From the NCBI RefSeq assembly GCF_019249725.2, contig NZ_CP137559.1:3351001-3415000 (forward strand): a DNA stretch of 64,000 nucleotides, read 5' to 3'. The position numbers were made by a program, and so were the translations under genes. Shown one piece after another: positions 27,441-34,330 of this stretch (position 1 is its first letter; every line of letters starts with the position of its first letter). The notes under the pieces were generated by a model, which did not search any database, had not been told where the DNA came from, and saw only the letters and a list, made by a program, of their open reading frames with translations. This DNA comes from Segatella hominis. GTDB taxonomy: Bacteria; Bacteroidota; Bacteroidia; Bacteroidales; Bacteroidaceae.

Positions 27441-29897
27441 ATGATCAAGAAAAGCATTACTTTTATGTCTCTCGCCCTGGCGTTCTCTACCATGTGCCAG
27501 GCGCAGAGCAGAAAGGTTATCAATTTACCATCGTGGGATTTCTCCCGCGATGGCAAAGTGTGGTCTCAGGTAGCCGTGCCTCACGATTGGGCTATCTCGG
27601 GTCCTTTCGATAAGAAATGGGACCTGCAGATGGTGGCTATTGAGCAGAATGGTGAGAAAGAGAAGTCTGAGAAGTCAGGCCGCTCGGGTGCGCTGCCTTG
27701 GATAGGTGAGGGGATGTATAAGATGAACTGGACGGCTCCAAAGGGTTACAAGCGTGCCGTCTTGGTTTTCGATGGTGCCATGAGCCAGCCTGTAGTTACA
27801 GTAAATGGAAAGGAAGCTGGCAAGTGGGCATATGGTTACAATGCTTTCCGTATCGACATTACTCCTTTTATCCAGTTTGGCAAGAATAATCTGATAGAGG
27901 TACATCTTAATAATGTAGAGGAGAGTAGCCGATGGTATCCGGGTGGCGGTCTTTATCGTCCGGTATCTGTTGAACTGTATGGCAATGAAAACTTCTCTAC
28001 CTGGGATACTTTCGTGCGTACTTTGAAAGCCAACAGGCAGGAAGCTGAAGTAGAGATAAATGCTCTTTTGGAAGGAAAGATAGGTAAGTCTGGCAAGACA
28101 GTCATCGCCTTGCTTGATGAGAAAGGTACTAAGGTAGCTGAGCAAACCATCCAGGGTGCTACTCCAGAAATCAAGACTACCTTGAAGCTGGCAAGTCCTC
28201 AGCTTTGGTCTCCGGAATCTCCTTATCTCTATCAGGTGAAGTTAACCCGATATGAAGGAAAGAAGGTGGCTGATATCCAGACCTTGAAGACCGGTATCCG
28301 TACCATCTCGGTATCCAAGAATAATGGTTTCCAGCTCAATGGCATTACCCGCAAGATCAAGGGTGTCTGCCTGCACCACGACCTCGGTCCTTTGGGTGCT
28401 GCAGAGAATAAAGCTGCGCTTATCCGCCAGATCAAAACGATGAAGGCGATGGGTTGCGATGCCATTCGTACTGCTCATAATATGCCTTCTACCATGCAGA
28501 TGGAAATCTGCGACTCCCTCGGTATGATGGTGATGGCAGAGAGCTTCGATATGTGGATTTATCCTAAATGTAAGAATGGTTATGCCAAGTTCTTCAAGGA
28601 ATGGAGCGATAAGGACATCACCAACTTGGTGAAGCATCATCGTAATCATCCAAGCATCATCATGTGGAGCATCGGCAACGAGATTCCTGAGCAGTGGAGC
28701 AAGGAGGGTATGGAGATAGCCAAGCATCTGCAGAACCTCTGCCATCAGTATGACCCTTCTCGTCCTGTTACTCAGGGAATGGATAAGGCTGAGGCTGCCC
28801 TGAAATCTGGCTTTGCTCAGGTGATGGATGTTCCCGGTTTCAACTATCGCGTACATAAATATTATAAGAATATAGGGCAGTTGCCTCAGGGATTCCTCTT
28901 GGGCTCCGAGACGGCATCTACAGTCAGCTCTCGTGGTGTGTATAAGTTCCCGGTAGAGGTGCGTGCTTGCAATAACAACCCATATCCAGATGGTCAGTGC
29001 TCCAGCTATGATACAGAATATTGTTCTTGGAGTAATCTTCCAGATGATGATTGGAAGATGCAGGATGATTACAGTTGGGTGATTGGAGAGTTTGTGTGGA
29101 CGGGTTACGACTATCTGGGCGAGCCTACTCCTTACGATACCTACTGGCCAAGCCGCAGCAGCTACTTTGGCATCTGCGACCTCGCTGGCCTTCCAAAGGA
29201 TAGATATTACATGTATCGTTCCCGCTGGAATGAAACTCAGCATACCACCCATCTTCTTCCTCATTGGAATTGGACAGGTCGTGAGGGACAGGTAACTCCG
29301 GTTTATTGCTATACAGATGGTGTGGAAGGTGAACTTTTCGTGAATGGCAAGAGTCAGGGTAGGGTTCGCAAGGATAAGTCAAGTCGTTTGGACCGCTATC
29401 GCCTCCGTTGGAACAACGTGAAGTACGAACCTGGTGAGATTCGCGTGGTTACCTACAATCAGTATGGCGACAAGGTAGGCGAGGACGTGAAGCGTACAGC
29501 CGGTGAACCTACCCAAATGAAGTTCAGTGTAGAAACTCCTGATCATGAGCCTATCGCTTGTATGGTAGAGGGCTGTACAGATGAGCACAATGTGCTTCTG
29601 AATGCTGATGGCAATGACCTCGCCTTTGTCACCGTGAGTCTCTTGGATAAGGATGGCAACGAATGTCCGCTTGCCGATGATGAACTGACTTTCGAGGTAA
29701 CTGGTGCTGGAATCTTTAAGGCAGCATGTAATGGCGATGCTACTTCGCTTGAGCCTTTTACACAGCCACAAATGAAACTTTTCAGTGGTAAACTGGTAGT
29801 TGTTGTACAAAGTAAAAAACAGGTGGGTGATATCACGCTCAAGGTGAAAGATACCCAGAGAAATATAGAAAAGACGATGGTCTTGAAGTGTATTTAA
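27441..29897 (+). CDS. GH2 beta-galactosidase
   Basis: An 818-residue exported GH2 glycosidase. Signal peptide 1-21 (ending CQA); jelly-roll domain with VPHDWAISGPF and GEGMYKMNW; Ig-like domain; TIM barrel with the acid/base glutamate in WSIGNEIPEQWS (about 414) and the nucleophile in LLGSETAST (about 489); then DUF4982-type and further beta domains. Next to GH53 it most likely removes galactose from galacto-oligosaccharides in the periplasm; substrate is inferred from context. It ends 57 bp before the regulator gene, which has its own promoter inside the GH2 3' end region. Confidence 0.9.
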   Translation: MIKKSITFMSLALAFSTMCQAQSRKVINLPSWDFSRDGKVWSQVAVPHDWAISGPFDKKWDLQMVAIEQNGEKEKSEKSGRSGALPWIGEGMYKMNWTAPKGYKRAVLVFDGAMSQPVVTVNGKEAGKWAYGYNAFRIDITPFIQFGKNNLIEVHLNNVEESSRWYPGGGLYRPVSVELYGNENFSTWDTFVRTLKANRQEAEVEINALLEGKIGKSGKTVIALLDEKGTKVAEQTIQGATPEIKTTLKLASPQLWSPESPYLYQVKLTRYEGKKVADIQTLKTGIRTISVSKNNGFQLNGITRKIKGVCLHHDLGPLGAAENKAALIRQIKTMKAMGCDAIRTAHNMPSTMQMEICDSLGMMVMAESFDMWIYPKCKNGYAKFFKEWSDKDITNLVKHHRNHPSIIMWSIGNEIPEQWSKEGMEIAKHLQNLCHQYDPSRPVTQGMDKAEAALKSGFAQVMDVPGFNYRVHKYYKNIGQLPQGFLLGSETASTVSSRGVYKFPVEVRACNNNPYPDGQCSSYDTEYCSWSNLPDDDWKMQDDYSWVIGEFVWTGYDYLGEPTPYDTYWPSRSSYFGICDLAGLPKDRYYMYRSRWNETQHTTHLLPHWNWTGREGQVTPVYCYTDGVEGELFVNGKSQGRVRKDKSSRLDRYRLRWNNVKYEPGEIRVVTYNQYGDKVGEDVKRTAGEPTQMKFSVETPDHEPIACMVEGCTDEHNVLLNADGNDLAFVTVSLLDKDGNECPLADDELTFEVTGAGIFKAACNGDATSLEPFTQPQMKLFSGKLVVVVQSKKQVGDITLKVKDTQRNIEKTMVLKCI

Positions 29898-29916
29898 TTC
29901 TTTTTATGCCAATATG

Positions 29917-29949
29917 TTTGCAAGTATGCTTAATAATGTGTATTTTTGC
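29917..29949 (+). promoter_or_regulatory. Promoter of the HTCS-like regulator, abutting its ATG
   Basis: TTTG (29917-29920), 20 bp, TATTTTTGC (29941-29949), then ACTT and ATG 29954. Predicted +1 falls at or next to the start codon. Confidence 0.6.
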
Positions 29950-29953
29950 ACTT

Positions 29954-32797
29954 ATGAAGTTGACTCTTAAGCATATTGGCATGTTTTTTATCATGCTTTT
30001 TTTGAGTTGTGCTCTTAATGCGCAACGTTTTGTTAATGTGGCTCTGGATGGGGCACAGACGGTTTGTTCTATCCAGCAAGACAGTCAGGGCATGATGTGG
30101 CTTGGTACAGAGAATGGACTTTACTGCTATGATGGTTATCATAGTTATAAGCAATATACAGAGCATACTTTTTCTAATACCCGCGTTTATGCAATGGCTG
30201 TAGATAGAGAGCAGTTATTTCTCGCTACAGACAAGGGTATGATGTGCTTCAATCTGCAATCTAATTCTTATGTACAGCCGTCTGCTGATGCAACAAAGGA
30301 TAATGGAAGAAAAAGCACTTTGGAACAGAGAGCGATCCTCCTGAAATACAGACAGATAGTTTTTGGCAGCGAAGTATATGCTTTGCTGGATACACCTAAG
30401 GGATTGCTCGTGGGAACTCTATCGGGTTTGTATTCAGTAAAAAAGCAGGCTTTAAACGGAAAGAATTCTTGGGCGAAATTGAACAAGCAACGTATCCTGC
30501 TTCCCGACAGTCAGCAACCTCTTGTCAATGCCTTGGCTTACGATGCCAAGCGCCGTTGCTACTGGATAGGTACAGAAGGTGCCCTGTATTGTGCAGACTT
30601 ACAACTGAAGAATTTTACCAGGATTTCTCAGTTGAATGGTAATTCCGTCAAGTGTTTGGCAGAAGAATCCAATGGCAATCTGTATATTGGAACAGATAAT
30701 GGACTCTATCGCCTGTCTTTGGACAATTCCATTCTGCATTTCGAGCACGACTCCCGTGATGCTTCTTCCATTCCTAATAATATCGTCTGGTCTTGTTTTG
30801 TGGATAAGTGGCAGAATGTGTGGATAGGAACGGATAATGGTCTATCCCGTCTTTCCACGCATACTTATTTCCAATATACCTCGCTTGATAAGATCACTCT
30901 TTCGGGGGAAGGTAACTGTCTGCATGAAATTTGTCAGACCAGAGATGGAGAATGGTGGTTGGGAGGAACCAATGGCTTGATTCGTTTTGGAATGAATGCC
31001 AGTCAAAATGCATCGGATGGCAATGTTGCCTGGTATAAGCAGAACAGTTCGTCTTATCCCCTGAGTCATAATCGTGTTCGTAAAATCTATGAAGATCGCA
31101 AGGGGGACGTATGGGTATGTACGGATCATGGAGTCAACTACTACAATCGCCAAACCAAACAGATGCATAACTTTATCATCTGCGACAAGACTGGCAAATA
31201 TTCTACAGCCTGGGCATACGATGTGCTGGAAGATAAGCAGGGCAGAATGTGGATGGCTTCCTATATGGGAGGCATCTTTGTCATCAGCAAGCAGAGACTT
31301 CTGTCTTTGATGACCCATTCTTCAGGTTCTACTACCATCGTGGCTGATTATCATTTCTCCGACCAAGGTAAGAATGCACTTTCAGGTTTGCATGTAGGAC
31401 AGATGGTGATAGATGCACAAGGTATGGTTTGGGCTTCCAGTTTCAGTAGCTTGGACCGTATCAATCCGCAAACTATGAAGGTGGTTCCTGTTGAGCACAA
31501 GGATGATATCAACTATTTGATGGCTGATTCTAAAGGAAATGTCTGGGCAGGTGGAAACACAGAGGTAAAATGCTTTGTGATAAATCCTTCTGCCAACCAC
31601 TCGCAGCTGGAGACGAAGACATGGAAGATAGGCGGAAAAGTGATTACTATGTGTGATGTGGATGGCAAGACCTGGGTGGTGAGCGGTAAGGAATGTTGTG
31701 TCATCGATTTGGGTGGCAAGAGTTCCCGTTTCAAGATTCCTTCTTCTATTGCTCCTTTAGCCATTTTCTATTCTAAGGCTCAGCACATGGTAATGATGGG
31801 TGGCAACGATGGCTATATCTGTCTGCGTGCCGATATGCCGATGGAGAAAGGGTTGCAGACCAAACTGATGTTGGCAGGTATTGTGGTCAATGGAAATCAA
31901 TGGCAAGATGCAGCTCCTCGCAATATGAAGGAGTTGGAACTTGCAAGTGATGAGAATAGCTTTACCCTTCAGCTGACAGATCTTCCGTTCTCCGACCATC
32001 CTTCTGCTGTCTATGCTTATCGGTTGGAAGGTAGTGATCACGACTGGCATTATCTGAATAAGAAAAGGTTGGATATCAGCTATAATGGTTTGCCATATGG
32101 TAATTATCATCTGAAGGTGCATGTCGTGGATGGTGAGGGTAATATAGGAGCCGAAGTGTATTCTCTTGATATTACGATATTGCCACCATGGTATCTTTCC
32201 ATTTGGGCAAAGTTAGTTTATCTTTTGTTGGCTATTGTATTGGCTTGGGGAATCATGAAGTTCTATCTGGTGCGTGAGCGCCTGACGGAGGAGCGCAGGC
32301 AGAAGGCTGAAATCCTGGAGCAGGTAGAGGCACGTATCAGTTTCTTCAATCGTCTGTCAGAGGATTTGAAGACCGCTGTGACTCATCGCTCATTTGATGA
32401 AATTCTGGAACTAACCAACCGTTATTTAGGTGTGAAGATAGAGAAAAAGGAGGCAGAAGAACCTGCTTTAAATGCTGCAGACCAACGGCTTCTGAAGGAG
32501 ATTACCGAGACGATAGAGACCCACATGATAGACTCAGACTTCAATGTGACCACCTTGCAGGAGATATTAGGTATTGGAGGCAAGCAGCTGTACCGTAAGT
32601 TGAAGGCGATGACAGGAAAAACTCCTGTAGAGTATATCCGTGAACTCCGAATGAACAAGGCAGCCGTGATGTTGAAAGAAGGTAAGTTCAGCGTTTCTGA
32701 AGTGATGTACACGGTGGGCTTCTCCAACAACAGTTATTTCTCTAAGTGCTTCTCCAAGGCTTTTGGTATGACGCCGACGGAGTATATGAAGAGTTAA
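29954..32797 (+). CDS. HTCS-type regulator lacking kinase and receiver domains
   Basis: A 947-residue membrane regulator. Signal peptide; two beta-propellers of Reg_prop repeats (MMWLGTENGLYCYDG, CYWIGTEGALYCAD, NLYIGTDNGLYRLS, NVWIGTDNGLSRLS, VWVCTDHGVNYYN); a Y_Y_Y domain (YAYRLEGSDHDWHYL, about 690); one membrane span (about 750-770); a short coil; and an AraC DNA-binding domain (about 845-945, ending FSKAFGMTPTEYMKS). Canonical hybrid two-component systems add HisKA, ATPase and receiver domains and are about 1300-1400 residues. Here only FFNRLSEDLKTAVTH remains, like a HisKA H-box whose FFxxISHELRTP histidine is replaced. It probably senses galactan or pectin oligosaccharides and acts on DNA directly. 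Confidence 0.85.
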   Translation: MKLTLKHIGMFFIMLFLSCALNAQRFVNVALDGAQTVCSIQQDSQGMMWLGTENGLYCYDGYHSYKQYTEHTFSNTRVYAMAVDREQLFLATDKGMMCFNLQSNSYVQPSADATKDNGRKSTLEQRAILLKYRQIVFGSEVYALLDTPKGLLVGTLSGLYSVKKQALNGKNSWAKLNKQRILLPDSQQPLVNALAYDAKRRCYWIGTEGALYCADLQLKNFTRISQLNGNSVKCLAEESNGNLYIGTDNGLYRLSLDNSILHFEHDSRDASSIPNNIVWSCFVDKWQNVWIGTDNGLSRLSTHTYFQYTSLDKITLSGEGNCLHEICQTRDGEWWLGGTNGLIRFGMNASQNASDGNVAWYKQNSSSYPLSHNRVRKIYEDRKGDVWVCTDHGVNYYNRQTKQMHNFIICDKTGKYSTAWAYDVLEDKQGRMWMASYMGGIFVISKQRLLSLMTHSSGSTTIVADYHFSDQGKNALSGLHVGQMVIDAQGMVWASSFSSLDRINPQTMKVVPVEHKDDINYLMADSKGNVWAGGNTEVKCFVINPSANHSQLETKTWKIGGKVITMCDVDGKTWVVSGKECCVIDLGGKSSRFKIPSSIAPLAIFYSKAQHMVMMGGNDGYICLRADMPMEKGLQTKLMLAGIVVNGNQWQDAAPRNMKELELASDENSFTLQLTDLPFSDHPSAVYAYRLEGSDHDWHYLNKKRLDISYNGLPYGNYHLKVHVVDGEGNIGAEVYSLDITILPPWYLSIWAKLVYLLLAIVLAWGIMKFYLVRERLTEERRQKAEILEQVEARISFFNRLSEDLKTAVTHRSFDEILELTNRYLGVKIEKKEAEEPALNAADQRLLKEITETIETHMIDSDFNVTTLQEILGIGGKQLYRKLKAMTGKTPVEYIRELRMNKAAVMLKEGKFSVSEVMYTVGFSNNSYFSKCFSKAFGMTPTEYMKS

Positions 32798-32845
32798 GTG
32801 AAGAATTAAGTGAAGAGTGAAGAACGAAGAGTGAAGAATTCAATA
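32793..32845. repeat. GTGAAGA-type dispersed repeat, copy 1
   Basis: AAGTGAAGAATTAAGTGAAG followed by AGTGAAGAACGAAGAGTGAA and GAATTC. Purine-rich words of the same kind recur at 47012, 51598 and 55833. Confidence 0.7.
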
Positions 32846-32856
32846 GTAATTAGGGT

Positions 32857-33834
32857 ATGAAGACGATACAACCGATATTGACCATTACGGGTTCTGACAG
32901 TACGGGTGGTTCTGGTGTGCAGGCGGATATCAAGACGATATTCGAATTGGGAGGTTATGCCGTATCGGCGATAACCAGCATCACCGTGCAGAATACCCTG
33001 GGTATCCAGGAGTTCTTCGATATTCCTGCCGAGATTGTTTCGGGGCAGATAGAGGCTATCATGAACGATATGCAGCCCGATATAGTGAAGATAGGTATGA
33101 TACGCAGGGTGGAGACGCTGAATGTGGTCATCGATGCCCTGACCCGGTATCGTCCTGCTCATATCATCTATGCTCCAGCAATCTGGTCTAGTCAGGGCGA
33201 TGCGCTGATGACGGAGGATGTGGTGAGCCAGATCAAGTACCGTCTGCTGCCGCTCTGTTCGGTAGTCGTGGCGAGAAAGAAGGAGAGTGACATCATTCTT
33301 CAGAACTCCCGACTCCTGGAGCTTGCCGAGAAGCAGGGGCTCCGGATCTATCGCCTCGACAATGCCAATTCGCATGGTCTCATCAACCGTTTCTCTTCTG
33401 CCCTTGCCATCTATCTGAACCAGGGCAAGAAGATGGAAGAGGCGTTGGCGATGGCGCAGGATTTTATCAATATAGAACTGGCTAGGGAGAGCAATCTGCA
33501 GGGCAGGAGTTCTGAGCTTTACAACCAGTTTATCTCGCAGGTGAATAACTTCTGCCGCACCTATAGCGATGTGCATTTCTATGCCGACCAGCTGAATGTG
33601 AGTGGCCGTTATCTGGCGCAGGTTACCCGCCGTATCTCTGGCAAGACGCCGAAGGCAATCATCGATGAATACATCGTGAAGGAGATAGAGCGCGAGCTTT
33701 CTACCACCACGCATACGGTGCAGGAGATAGCCAACGCTTTCGGCTTCTCATCCCAGGCTCATCTCACCAAGTTCTTCAAGAAGATGAGAGGGGTAACGCC
33801 TTCTGCTTTCAGGCAACCAAAGCCTGTTAATTAA
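32857..33834 (+). CDS. ThiD-like kinase domain fused to an AraC DNA-binding domain
   Basis: A 325-residue fusion. Residues 1-225 have the ribokinase-like fold of ThiD/PdxK (hydroxymethylpyrimidine or pyridoxal kinases): ITGSDSTGGSGVQADIKT, TSITVQNTLGI, IVKIGMI. Residues about 235-320 are an AraC two-helix-turn-helix domain (LNVSGRYLAQVTRRISGKTP and EIANAFGFSSQAHLTKFFKK). Catalytic landmarks are altered: the DPVM position reads YAPAIWSSQGDAL, the TPN.PE position reads VVARKKESD, and the GxGC anion-hole motif reads NSHGLINRFSSA. So it is probably a ligand-sensing pseudo-kinase controlling vitamin genes (thiamin pyrimidine or B6); target unknown. pdxST lies 8 kb downstream. Confidence 0.85.
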   Translation: MKTIQPILTITGSDSTGGSGVQADIKTIFELGGYAVSAITSITVQNTLGIQEFFDIPAEIVSGQIEAIMNDMQPDIVKIGMIRRVETLNVVIDALTRYRPAHIIYAPAIWSSQGDALMTEDVVSQIKYRLLPLCSVVVARKKESDIILQNSRLLELAEKQGLRIYRLDNANSHGLINRFSSALAIYLNQGKKMEEALAMAQDFINIELARESNLQGRSSELYNQFISQVNNFCRTYSDVHFYADQLNVSGRYLAQVTRRISGKTPKAIIDEYIVKEIERELSTTTHTVQEIANAFGFSSQAHLTKFFKKMRGVTPSAFRQPKPVN

Positions 33835-33928
33835 AATGAGTCTAGCCAAAAGAAATAATGAAATCCAGCCAACTGAGGAAATATCGAAAAAAGTAGTATG
33901 GTAGACCTCCCGAAAATTTTCTCCCGAC

Positions 33929-34010
33929 GCATCACTTTGTGCCCGGAAATGGCAAAAAGTTGCCCCAGTAGAGGGCAATATTGTGCCATAGTTAGGCAAT
34001 AAATGGAATG
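33929..34010. repeat. Periodic mini-palindrome array B
   Basis: CAC-TTT-GTG (33933), GGCAA-AAAG-TTGCC (33951-33964), GGCA-ATATTG-TGCC (33974-33987) and a half unit GGCAATAAATGG (33995), spaced 18-23 bp. Same design as array A: short stem, about 4-nt loop. Confidence 0.6.
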
Positions 34011-34016
34011 AGTCAT

Positions 34017-34130
34017 TATTTTTTCTATTTTATAGTGCAGATAGTCTTTGTATTGCAGGGAAATGTTATATCCTTGCAACAATGTGATGACTATGATTGC
34101 CAAAATCGTTATACTATAATACCTTTTCAT
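34017..34130 (-). pseudogene. N-terminal fragment of a sensor histidine kinase
   Basis: From ATG 34130 on the minus strand the first 38 codons read MKRYYSITILAIIVITLLQG and YNISLQYKDYLHYKIEKI, the N-terminal membrane anchor typical of Bacteroidota histidine kinases. After that the frame runs into the palindrome array and no kinase sequence follows; sensor, HisKA and ATPase parts are gone. A TACTTTTG box (34165-34172, minus strand) stands 35 bp upstream. The fragment is divergent from the outer-membrane gene at 34331, the position a controlling two-component operon would take. Confidence 0.55.
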
Positions 34131-34164
34131 ACCTATGCGTTTTGTTGTCTGATACTATAAACTG

Positions 34165-34172
34165 CAAAAGTA
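34165..34172 (-). promoter_or_regulatory. -7 box of the histidine kinase fragment
   Basis: TACTTTTG on the minus strand, 35 bp before ATG 34130. Confidence 0.45.
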
Positions 34173-34202
34173 CTAATTTATTTTTAAACTCACGCACTTT
34201 TC

Positions 34203-34255
34203 TACATCATTTTTACATAATAATCTAGGGGCAAATATTATGTAAAAATGATGTA
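34203..34255. promoter_or_regulatory. Perfect 20-bp inverted repeat between divergent genes
   Basis: The 20 bases at 34203-34222 are the exact reverse complement of 34236-34255, with a 13-nt spacer. It lies 5 bp before the TTTG of the outer-membrane gene's promoter and about 30 bp from the promoter of the divergent kinase fragment, so it is best read as the operator of that two-component system. Only the right arm is preserved in the duplicate at 38101. Confidence 0.65.
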
Positions 34256-34311
34256 AAAGGTTTGGCGGTTTGAGCAATTTGCCGTAATTTTGCACCGAGA
34301 TAATTTTAATT
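34219..34311 (+). repeat. Duplicated promoter cassette, copy 1
   Basis: About 93 bp nearly identical to 38101-38195. It holds TTTG (34261-34264), 20 bp, TAATTTTGC (34285-34293), and the right arm of the inverted repeat. It drives the outer-membrane gene at 34331. Confidence 0.85.
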
Positions 34312-34330
34312 AATATAAAGAGAAAATAGT

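Noticed and set aside
34203-34255. Invertible promoter (phase-variation inverton)
   Set aside because: The inverted repeat encloses only 13 bp and the promoter lies outside it; no recombinase gene is adjacent. An operator is a simpler reading.
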